DNA from: Bacteroidota bacterium
Lineage (GTDB): Bacteria > Bacteroidota > Bacteroidia > Cytophagales > Cyclobacteriaceae
Direction of reading: 5' to 3'
Length of the DNA: 40,675 nucleotides
NCBI GenBank assembly: GCA_023393375.1
Contig: JAEWLI010000006.1
Coordinates: 1 to 40,675 of the forward strand
Made by a program: the position numbers and the translations under genes. Under the pieces are notes generated by a model. It searched no databases and was not told the origin of the DNA. It saw only the letters and a list, made by a program, of their open reading frames with translations. Positions 17,207 through 23,583 of this stretch are shown one piece after another (position 1 is the first letter of the stretch; each line of letters opens with the position of its first letter).

Positions 17207-18529
17207 ATGAAAACCCCTGTCATCAAATTCGACCTTCAAAATGAGCTGGACATTATCCTTGCGCATAAAAGGGCTTCTCAGTTATGTGAATTAACGGGAA
17301 TCGGGGTATCGGTAAAAACCGGTTTCGTTACTGCCATATCCGAAATTTGCAGAAACTGCCTGGAATATGCCAAAAAAGGCGAGATAGTTTTTAATATCAT
17401 TCATGATGAACCGGTGCATGTTTTGGAAGTAATCATCACAGATGCAGGGCCTGGGATTGCCAGATTAGGCGAATTGTTAAACAATCCTGTAGCACCGGGT
17501 AGCAAAGGCTGTGGCTTACAATATTCCAAAAAGCTGGTTGATTTTTTCCATATTGAAACATCCCCCAATGGCACCTCGGTCACCATGGGAATGAAAATAC
17601 TTACCAAAACTATCCCAATCAACAAATTAATCATATCCGGGTGGGCCAGATATTTTGAGAAAGAAGTTCCCGTATCCCCGTACGAAGAAATAAAAAAACA
17701 AAATATGCAGTTGCTCGAAGTAACTGAACAGTTGCGGCTGAAGAATCTTGAAGCCTCAGAACAAATCGAAGAGATCAATGCCTTGAACAGTCAACTCAAC
17801 AAAGCCAATATTGAATTGGAAGATTATGCCTATACCATATCGCATGACCTTAAAAGTCCCATCAACAACCTCAATCTCCTGCTTACTTTAGTAGAAAATG
17901 CTAAAGATACCGATCAAAAAGCTACATATTTTCAGCAATTTGGAAAAATCGTCAACCGGCTGAATGAATTATTCACTGGTCTTACTCAAATGATCGATCT
18001 TCAAAACCAGGAAGTGACCGGGGCAAAAGAGATCTATTTCGATGACATATTACAAATGGTTAAGGATGAATACAAAATTGATATGGAGGCCACATCCACC
18101 AATGTAACGCATCTGTTCGATGTTGCGCCTTCCATCATTTATTACGAAGTGTATTTATTCAGTATTTTCAGTAACCTCATCAGCAACGCCATTAAATATC
18201 GAAAAAAAGACAAAAGCCCTCAGATCACGATTTCTACACTACAATCCTCCGATTATATTGTACTAAAAATTCAGGACGATGGCATTGGCATGGATATGTC
18301 TAAAGTAGGGAAAAAACTCTTTAAGCCATTCAAAAGATTTAACAAACAGGTTGAAGGCAGGGGCATAGGCCTGCATCTGATCAAAAACATGGTTGAAAAA
18401 AACGGGGGCCGAATTGAGGTAGAAAGTAAGCCCGGCCAGGGTTCTACATTCACGGTATACCTAAAAGAATATTCCAAAACGCGTTTACGTACTAAAGCTG
18501 TGGAAGATCCAGCCGTTATCAGAGTGTGA
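17207..18529 (+). CDS. RsbT-like ATPase fused to a sensor histidine kinase (putative stressosome output)
   Basis: In this 440-residue protein, residues 1-140 are an RsbT-like GHKL domain ('ISEICRNCLEYA', 'TDAGPGIARL', 'GSKGCGLQYSKKLVD'). A coiled coil follows (about 160-205), then a HisKA dimerisation domain with His214 in 'TISHDLKSP'. Last comes a complete HATPase_c domain: Asn327 in 'FSNLISNAIKY', 'QDDGIGMD', 'FKRF' and 'GRGIGLHLIKNMV'. No membrane segment or receiver domain is present, so the kinase is cytoplasmic and its response regulator is elsewhere. It follows the phosphatase gene by 4 nt. It probably couples stressosome state to a two-component relay, replacing sigma-B, which Bacteroidetes lack. 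The coupling is inference. Confidence 0.9.
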   Translation: MKTPVIKFDLQNELDIILAHKRASQLCELTGIGVSVKTGFVTAISEICRNCLEYAKKGEIVFNIIHDEPVHVLEVIITDAGPGIARLGELLNNPVAPGSKGCGLQYSKKLVDFFHIETSPNGTSVTMGMKILTKTIPINKLIISGWARYFEKEVPVSPYEEIKKQNMQLLEVTEQLRLKNLEASEQIEEINALNSQLNKANIELEDYAYTISHDLKSPINNLNLLLTLVENAKDTDQKATYFQQFGKIVNRLNELFTGLTQMIDLQNQEVTGAKEIYFDDILQMVKDEYKIDMEATSTNVTHLFDVAPSIIYYEVYLFSIFSNLISNAIKYRKKDKSPQITISTLQSSDYIVLKIQDDGIGMDMSKVGKKLFKPFKRFNKQVEGRGIGLHLIKNMVEKNGGRIEVESKPGQGSTFTVYLKEYSKTRLRTKAVEDPAVIRV

Positions 18530-18535
18530 AATAAT

Positions 18536-18673
18536 TTAATTATAAAAAGTTTTGGGGTTCCGCACTGCCTCACGCCCTACCGCCCGCCCAGGGCTACCCG
18601 GCAGCCAAGCCTCCCAACGCTTTAGGCCATTACGATCTTGGCCCGCCTCCTGATCCGATAGCTGATCTTTCAT
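18536..18673 (-). other. GC-rich patch carrying a 45-codon ORF
   Basis: The patch at 18553-18660 is roughly two-thirds G+C in AT-rich surroundings. It carries one uninterrupted minus-strand frame, ATG at 18673 to TAA at 18536. The 45-residue product is rich in Gly, Arg and Trp and contains 'RWEAWLPGSPGRAVGREAV'. No function is recognised. It could be a small multi-copy element or fragment rather than a gene. It begins just after the histidine-kinase stop codon on the opposite strand. Confidence 0.3.
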
Positions 18674-18718
18674 GTTCAAACAACCAAAAAAGATCTGGTG
18701 CATATATAATCCTTAAAA

Positions 18719-18770
18719 GTTTTATCTGCCCTGAGCAAGCGGTAGCAACCAAGAAAGCACCTCCAATATT
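18719..18770. repeat. direct repeat, copy A
   Basis: A 29-bp core (18719-18747) beginning GTTTTATCTGCCCTGAGC recurs at 19008-19036 with one mismatch (A to G). Looser similarity continues for about 25 bp, where AAAGCACCTCCAAT matches AAAACACTTCTAAT. No ORF covers it. Confidence 0.75.
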
Positions 18771-18929
18771 CTAATATTCATAAAATGAACCCAACTCTGA
18801 GGTATTTGGTTTTTCCGAAATCCTTAAATCCTCGAGAGGGGAATCTTAGGTTCGGGTAAGAAATGAGGATATGTAGTGGTACTTGATCACGTTAAACATG
18901 TGCGATAAAAGTGGTCTCAACGCTCATTG

Positions 18930-18960
18930 TCTGAATCAGGATTTACAGGATTAAAGGATT
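18930..18960. repeat. dispersed-type repeat with internal CAGGATTTA periodicity
   Basis: The stretch beginning TCTGAATCAGGATTTACAGG and ending ATTAAAGGATT has internal 9-bp periodicity (CAGGATTTA, CAGGATTAA, AGGATT). From memory it resembles a sequence recurring in intergenic DNA of many Bacteroidetes and some other bacteria. Only one copy is in this window. Confidence 0.4.
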
Positions 18961-19007
18961 GGTGGATTTTTTGACCTGTTTTGGAATTTGCGAACACATC
19001 TTCAAGG

Positions 19008-19060
19008 GTTTTATCTGCCCTGGGCAAGCGGTAGCAGGGTAAAAACACTTCTAATAATTT
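19008..19060. repeat. direct repeat, copy B
   Basis: Second copy of the sequence at 18719, in the same orientation and 289 bp further on. The 29-bp core ends at 19036, with weaker similarity to about 19060. Confidence 0.75.
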
Positions 19061-19124
19061 TTCAAAGTAAACCTAAACCTTGAAGTGTTTTGCCAGTGAG
19101 TCAGCACCGGAATGGTTAGGCACA

Positions 19125-19190
19125 AATCATACTATGACTCCGGGCAGTTCTGGTAATCCACTCTTGTACGCATGTAGTCATAGTATGATT
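19125..19190. repeat. REP-like inverted-repeat element 1 (66 bp)
   Basis: The left arm AATCATACTATGACT (19125-19139) is the exact reverse complement of the right arm AGTCATAGTATGATT (19176-19190), around a 36-nt loop. Each arm is itself nearly palindromic. Compared with elements 2 and 3, both arms carry a matching substitution, so pairing is preserved. The right arm is preceded by GT to give GTAG. The left arm read in reverse is preceded by GG to give GGAG. Confidence 0.85.
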
Positions 19191-19409
19191 AAATCGGCTT
19201 TTAAAACACAAAAATTTTGCGAAGTTGAAATGATTTATTTTGGGTTTTATTTCATTTCAAAGAAATATTGTACAAATTCAATGTAAAATATTACCTCTAC
19301 CCGCAGTGACAAAATCACAATCCATCAAAATCAATTGATAAGGAGAAAAATTCGATGTTAAATTTTCAAATATTAAGCGTATAAAATTCACGAAACAGAA
19401 CTTTTTAAA

Positions 19410-19563
19410 TGACAGTAGTGAATTTCCAAAATGACAGTAGTGACTTGTTTGATTCACTGCACTGAGTTGCTCAATTCACTGCACTGAATTGATCAACTCA
19501 GTGCAGTGATTTTGAAAAATCAGAGTACTGAAATTTAAAAACGACTGCACTGATTTTGAAAAG
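19410..19563. repeat. seven-unit array of 12-bp near-palindromes with exact 22-bp period
   Basis: Cores start at 19410, 19432, 19454, 19476, 19498, 19520 and 19542, always 22 bp apart. They read TGACAGTAGTGA (twice), TCACTGCACTGA (twice), TCAGTGCAGTGA (the reverse complement of the previous), TCAGAGTACTGA and CGACTGCACTGA. Each is followed by a 10-bp AT-rich spacer such as TTTTGAAAAA. Weaker remnants may continue at 19388 and 19564. TGA trinucleotides at a 22-bp period put stops in every frame, so the array is non-coding. It ends about 150 bp before the HU-like gene and may be a multi-site operator. Confidence 0.9.
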
Positions 19564-19715
19564 GGACTATTTTGATTGAACAATTATTCATTTTCATTGA
19601 ATATTAATGTTTTATCTTACGGATATGCCATTGTTAAATAATCGCGCTTTTTTACCATACCTTATTTCCTAATTTAGTATCAATAAAATATAGTTTTAAT
19701 TTAAACAGCCATTCT

Positions 19716-20093
19716 ATGGGAAATTTTAAAGTTGTACAACTCGCTAATCCTAGCGACAGAACCGCCCCAAAAAAATATTATGCACGTGTAGTAAGCAGTG
19801 GGGATATTACACTGACTGAATTGAGCGAAATGATCGCAGACATTTCCACAGTAAGCCGGGTGGATGTGCTTGCTGTGTTAGAAGCCTTTGTCATGCTGAT
19901 GTCCAGACAATTGAGAAACGGCAAGACGGTACGATTAGGCAATCTTGGTTCATTCAGTTTATCCGGCAGCAGTTTGGGTTTTGATACAGAAGAAGAGGTA
20001 AATGCCAATAGTATAAAAAGTGTGAGAGTGAATTTCAGACCGGGAAGAGAAATCCTGGACTCTCTGAAAACAGTGAAGTTCACCAAAGTTTAA
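19716..20093 (+). CDS. HU/IHF-family histone-like DNA-binding protein
   Basis: The 125-residue protein has an HU-like fold extended at the N-terminus ('FKVVQLANPSDRTAPKKYYARVV'), as in the Bacteroidetes HU-related family. The core reads 'LTELSEMIADISTVSRVDVLAVLEAF', then 'LRNGKTVRLGNLGSFSLS' and the beta arm and tail 'VRVNFRPGREILDSL'. It is probably a nucleoid-associated protein that bends DNA. It stands alone with its own terminator in a repeat-rich stretch. The 22-bp array upstream could bind it or a regulator. The leader has no convincing TAnnTTTG. Confidence 0.9.
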   Translation: MGNFKVVQLANPSDRTAPKKYYARVVSSGDITLTELSEMIADISTVSRVDVLAVLEAFVMLMSRQLRNGKTVRLGNLGSFSLSGSSLGFDTEEEVNANSIKSVRVNFRPGREILDSLKTVKFTKV

Positions 20094-20118
20094 CTATTTC
20101 AATAATGAGGCATAACTT

Positions 20119-20148
20119 AAAAAGCCGGTTTTATAAGCCGGTTTTTTT
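20119..20148 (+). terminator. intrinsic terminator after the HU-like gene
   Basis: AAAAA-(G)-CCGG pairs with CCGG-TTTTT around TTTTATAAG with one bulged G, and the run of seven T extends past the stem. It lies 25 nt after the stop codon. Confidence 0.65.
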
Positions 20149-20228
20149 ATGTTCATATCATTAAAATTTTATTTTTAAAGGTCATATGGATTCACGTTTC
20201 CCGAATATTCCGGTCAGGTGCCGGGTTT

Positions 20229-20294
20229 AGTCATACTATGACTCAGAGCAGTAAAGATATTCGCTAAAATGCTGCAAGTAGTCATAGTATGACT
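20229..20294. repeat. REP-like inverted-repeat element 2 (66 bp)
   Basis: The left arm AGTCATACTATGACT (20229-20243) and right arm AGTCATAGTATGACT (20280-20294) are exact reverse complements. The right arm sits in GTAGTCATAGTATGACTAC. A 75-bp block including it (20221-20295) recurs at 20360-20434 with two mismatches. Confidence 0.9.
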
Positions 20295-20344
20295 ACCCAA
20301 TACGGTCGGACGCCTGTCAACCATACCCATTAGAAATAGACACA

Positions 20345-20358
20345 AGTCATACTTGACT
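20345..20358. repeat. decayed single arm of the REP-like element
   Basis: AGTCATACTTGACT equals the left arm AGTCATACTATGACT with one A deleted. It lies between elements 2 and 3 and has no partner arm nearby. Confidence 0.5.
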
Positions 20359-20367
20359 ACCGGGTTT

Positions 20368-20433
20368 AGTCATACTATGACTCAGAGCACTAAGGATATT
20401 CGCTAAAATGCTGCAAGTAGTCATAGTATGACT
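20368..20433. repeat. REP-like inverted-repeat element 3 (66 bp)
   Basis: Arms at 20368-20382 and 20419-20433 are identical to those of element 2, and the loop differs at two positions. It ends 54 bp before the transposase start codon. Confidence 0.9.
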
Positions 20434-20487
20434 AATGATATTTTTTTATTATATTTAATCCATTACATTGAATAAGTTATTACTAAA

Positions 20488-21054
20488 ATGTTATCTCAAC
20501 ACTTTTACCACATTTACAATAGAGGAAATAATAGCCAAAATATATTTTATACCAGAGAAAATTATATTTTCTTTCTAAATAAAATTAAAAAACACTTCTT
20601 GCCACATGTTGATGTGATAGCATACTGTTTAATGCCTAATCATTTTCATATATTGGTTTATACAAAAGTTGATATAATACCAGAAAATTTTGGGAATGAT
20701 CTAAAGATAATGTTACGGTCCTACACACGAGCAATAAATAAACAAGAAGGAAGGACAGGGTCATTATTTCAACAGCATACAAATAAAAAGCTGTGTGAAG
20801 ATGTTAATTCACCTAATTTAAGTAGCATTGAAGATTACCCCTTCACTTGTTTTCATTATATTCACCAAAACCCACTTAAAGCTGGTTTAGTTGATGCAAT
20901 GGAAAATTGGGAAATGAGCTCGTATCGCGATTATGCTGGATTTAGGAAAGGAAGTATATGCAACAAACAAATTGCATATGAGCTTTTGGATATCCCCCGC
21001 GCACCTAAAGAATTTATTGAACAGTCAATCGATGTAAAGATGATAAAAATTTAG
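20488..21054 (+). CDS. REP-associated tyrosine transposase (RAYT, IS200/IS605-like Y1 family)
   Basis: The 188-residue protein opens with 'FYHIYNRGNNSQNIFY'. It carries the HUH metal site in 'LMPNHFHILVY' (His-Phe-His near 54) and a probable catalytic Tyr in 'MLRSYTRAINKQ' near 80. It ends with 'HYIHQNPLKAGLV' and 'WEMSSYRDYAG', all typical of Y1/RAYT proteins. These enzymes nick single-stranded DNA at short hairpins through a 5'-phosphotyrosine link. The product is full length with no frameshift, so it may be active. The gene is more AT-rich than its neighbours and embedded among matching palindromic elements. Unlike insertion sequences, RAYT genes are usually single-copy. Confidence 0.92.
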   Translation: MLSQHFYHIYNRGNNSQNIFYTRENYIFFLNKIKKHFLPHVDVIAYCLMPNHFHILVYTKVDIIPENFGNDLKIMLRSYTRAINKQEGRTGSLFQQHTNKKLCEDVNSPNLSSIEDYPFTCFHYIHQNPLKAGLVDAMENWEMSSYRDYAGFRKGSICNKQIAYELLDIPRAPKEFIEQSIDVKMIKI

Positions 21055-21087
21055 ATATCCAGTAGCAGGATATTCATTTGATGCATT

Positions 21088-21154
21088 AGTCATACTATGA
21101 CTACATACTGCAGAAAATCAAGTTAACCGAACTGCTTGGAGTCATAGTATGATT
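21088..21154. repeat. REP-like inverted-repeat element 4 (67 bp)
   Basis: The left arm AGTCATACTATGACT (21088-21102) and right arm AGTCATAGTATGATT (21140-21154) pair with a single G-T wobble. Its loop is unrelated to those of elements 2 and 3. The feet are GGAG (right arm) and GTAG (left arm read in reverse). It starts 33 bp after the transposase stop codon. Confidence 0.88.
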
Positions 21155-21316
21155 AAAACACGTAGGTAGCAAGATGATCCAGTTTATCCTTTGTTCGTAA
21201 TAATCCACATAAAAAATTATTCAATAAAACTTTATATTCAATACTTGTTTTGCAAATACTTGCCTGTTTTTTTTTAGATTTGTCAATTAACCATCAAATC
21301 TATATTGTTTGCACTT

Positions 21317-22993
21317 ATGCAGAGGCTACATGAAATTTTAGATTGGATCAACAGGCACTTTGGCGAATCCGACCTTTTTGTATATTTCTTGATTGGAACA
21401 GGTTTGTTTTTTACCTTTTATCTGAAATTCCCACAAATACGGTATTTCCGTCATGCCATAAGGATTACAAAAGGAAAATATGACAAGGATACCGATGTAG
21501 GGGATACCTCTCATTTTCAGGCTTTAGCAACTGCGTTGTCGGGTACAGTGGGCACAGGTAACATTGCAGGAGTGGCATTTGCCATTTATTTTGGTGGGCC
21601 GGCAGCTCTTTTCTGGATGCTGATCACCGCTGCCGTGGGTATGACCACCAAATTTGTGGAGGTGACCCTGTCGCACAAATACCGGGAGAAAGCGAAAGAT
21701 GGTACCATAGCAGGTGGCCCTATGTATTACATGAAGAACAAATTGAACATGAAATGGCTGGCGGTAATTTTTGCTGTAGCTACAGTGATTTCTTCATTCG
21801 GTACTGGCAACCTCCCGCAGATCAACAGTATATCCAATTCCATGTTTTCCACCTTTGGTCTGCCCAAGGCATTGGTGGGGTTTGTTTTGATGATATTTCT
21901 GGGGTTGGTGATTATTGGAGGCATAAAAAGAATTGCTAAAGTCACTTCCCGCCTGGTACCTATTATGGCCATTATTTATTTCATTGGTGCAATGGCCGTG
22001 ATTTTATATAATTATGAAAATATCATTCCCTCCTTCATTTCTATATTTTCCAATGTGTTTACAGGAACTGCGGCCACAGGTGGGTTTATAGGGGCCAGTG
22101 TTTCATTTGCATTTAACAAAGGAGTTGCAAGAGGTTTGTTTTCCAATGAGGCAGGTCAGGGTTCGGCACCAATAGCGCATGCGGCTGCTAGGGCACATGA
22201 ACCCGTTTCGGAAGGCATAGTAGCTATTTTGGAACCATTTATCGACACCATTATTATCTGTTCATTGACCGGCTTGGTATTGTTGTCGTCGGGTGTATGG
22301 CATGAAAAGATTCAAAACCAGTATCAAAATGCTGATCTTGAAATTATTGCCGCAAGTTTACAGGATGATAATGCTACTGATAAAGAACGTATTTTCAAAC
22401 ATCTTAAAAATAAAGAACAATTACCGGTATTTAATGGGCAATTAAATGTGGTCGATGGTTTTATTCAAGATCCTGTGACCATACTTCATGCCCGTTCGTT
22501 TGCCGAAGACACAAAGGTATTTTCCAAAGCAGGTGTGCCATTGACAGCCATGGTGAGCGTGAGAAATGGAAAGCTTGTAAGTGACGATGTGGTGCTGACC
22601 GGCAAATCATTGATTCATAGTGCACCCCTTACAGCAGAAGCATTTACAAGAAGTTATTTCGGTAAATACGGCCAATATATCGTAGCAATTGGAATCCTTT
22701 TATTTGCGTTTTCCACTGCCATTTCATGGTCATACTATGGCGACAGGGCAATGACTTATTTGTTTGGATTAAAATCAATCATCTATTACCGGATCGTTTA
22801 CGTGGTCGCTTTTTTTGTGGCTTCGTTTACCGATACCACTATAGTTTGGGCATTTTCAGGTATTGCCATTGCCATGATGACCATACCCAACTTGTTTGGA
22901 ATACTATTTCTACATAAAGACATGAAAAATACCATCAGGGAGTATTGGCAGGATTTTAAGAAAGAACACCCCGATGAAAAAACACCGGAATAA
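21317..22993 (+). CDS. alanine/glycine:cation symporter (AGCS family) with a large loop insertion
   Basis: A TTG at 21305 is in frame, but ATG 21317 fits the family N-terminus. The 558-residue protein has about ten membrane segments. AGCS signatures include 'ALSGTVGTGNIAGVAFAIYFGGP', 'AGGPMYYM', 'GVARGLFSNEAGQGSAP' and, late, 'FAFSTAISWSYYGDRAMTYLFG'. These inner-membrane proteins import small amino acids with Na+. Between the segment ending 'LLSSGVW' and the one starting 'YGQYIVAIG' about 100 hydrophilic residues are inserted. Canonical members have only a short loop there and are about 450-500 long. It is closed by a bidirectional terminator shared with the next gene. Confidence 0.9.
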   Translation: MQRLHEILDWINRHFGESDLFVYFLIGTGLFFTFYLKFPQIRYFRHAIRITKGKYDKDTDVGDTSHFQALATALSGTVGTGNIAGVAFAIYFGGPAALFWMLITAAVGMTTKFVEVTLSHKYREKAKDGTIAGGPMYYMKNKLNMKWLAVIFAVATVISSFGTGNLPQINSISNSMFSTFGLPKALVGFVLMIFLGLVIIGGIKRIAKVTSRLVPIMAIIYFIGAMAVILYNYENIIPSFISIFSNVFTGTAATGGFIGASVSFAFNKGVARGLFSNEAGQGSAPIAHAAARAHEPVSEGIVAILEPFIDTIIICSLTGLVLLSSGVWHEKIQNQYQNADLEIIAASLQDDNATDKERIFKHLKNKEQLPVFNGQLNVVDGFIQDPVTILHARSFAEDTKVFSKAGVPLTAMVSVRNGKLVSDDVVLTGKSLIHSAPLTAEAFTRSYFGKYGQYIVAIGILLFAFSTAISWSYYGDRAMTYLFGLKSIIYYRIVYVVAFFVASFTDTTIVWAFSGIAIAMMTIPNLFGILFLHKDMKNTIREYWQDFKKEHPDEKTPE

Positions 22994-23000
22994 GGGTGTT
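22981..23000. terminator. bidirectional terminator between convergent genes
   Basis: AACACC (22981-22986) pairs with GGTGTT (22995-23000) around an 8-nt loop. On the plus strand ACTTTTTTT follows, and on the minus strand GGTGTTTTTTC. The stem is only 6 bp and overlaps both stop regions. Confidence 0.6.
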
Positions 23001-23583
23001 ACTTTTTTTGTTCTTGCTTGATTACCTGTTCCAGATCGGAGATATTATCGATCAGGTTTTTCTTTAAGCCAATGGTAGTACCAAATAACTCCATCGATTT
23101 TTTATTGTAGGCAATTGCCGCTTCTTCGGCTGTGTCGAAGTACCCCAGGTCTATACGTTCACAATCGTTATAGATAACGGCTTGATACTTATTTCGTGTT
23201 TTATGAACTCCCCTAAAGCCTAGCTTGCTATCGTTGTACCTGGTATTTCGAGTTACTTTTGACAAAGGTGCCCATTCCAGGTTCTTGATTCTACAATCGA
23301 GCCTTTTACCATTTTTCAACAAAGCATACAGGCGCTTATCCGTTTCTGGTTTTTCAATAAACTTTTCTGCAATCATCTTGTGAAGGTAGATTGTCTCGGT
23401 TTTATATTTACCCGATTTAGACATTCTGGTTTTCTGAAAAAATGCATATCCACTGGAGTGAATTCTAAGATTATCTATAAACTCAATGGCATTCAAATAC
23501 TCATTGTTCATGATATATTCATATACCACATCATCTAATAAAGCATGTTCTTTAGAATTCTTGAGTTTGATTTTGTACAACAT
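22999..23583 (-). CDS. AP2-domain protein with a degenerate HNH-like domain
   Basis: The 194-residue protein has an N-terminal domain of unknown type (1-60). An HNH_3-like segment follows (about 75-115): 'YLHKMIAEKFIEKPETDKRLYALLKNGKRLDCRIKNLEW'-type spacing, given here only as landmark 'LDCRIKNLEWAP'. Homing-type HNH nucleases normally read 'VNHINGNKLDNR' here, so the central His is missing and cleavage is doubtful. Residues about 121-168 form an AP2 DNA-binding domain ('GFRGVHKTRNKYQAVI', 'LGYFDTAEEAAIAYN'). AP2+HNH proteins are usually homing endonucleases or mobile-element regulators. This one looks like a DNA-binding remnant. It is single and not inside an intron. Confidence 0.8.
   Translation of the reverse strand: MLYKIKLKNSKEHALLDDVVYEYIMNNEYLNAIEFIDNLRIHSSGYAFFQKTRMSKSGKYKTETIYLHKMIAEKFIEKPETDKRLYALLKNGKRLDCRIKNLEWAPLSKVTRNTRYNDSKLGFRGVHKTRNKYQAVIYNDCERIDLGYFDTAEEAAIAYNKKSMELFGTTIGLKKNLIDNISDLEQVIKQEQKK

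Larger units (their letters stand above)
20221..21154. mobile_element. RAYT transposase gene with flanking REP-like elements
   Basis: Composite view of one locus. Two nearly identical inverted-repeat elements sit upstream of the transposase gene (20229-20294 and 20368-20433) and one downstream (21088-21154). A fourth lies 1 kb upstream. This is the arrangement seen around REP-associated tyrosine transposases, where short palindromes are the enzyme's substrate. No target-site duplication of a larger unit was seen. Confidence 0.7.

Noticed and set aside
19080..19286. 68-codon frame across REP-like element 1
   Set aside because: It is interrupted conceptually by the inverted repeat, has no leader or homology, and the element is clearly non-coding at its other copies.
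19410..19563. Possible CRISPR array
   Set aside because: The period is only 22 bp with 10-bp AT-rich spacers, the cores differ between units and flip orientation, and there are no cas genes.
22729..22741. TCATACTATGG inside the symporter gene, resembling a REP-like arm
   Set aside because: It encodes the conserved 'SWSYYGD' motif, has no complementary arm nearby and lacks the outer bases, so it is a coding coincidence.
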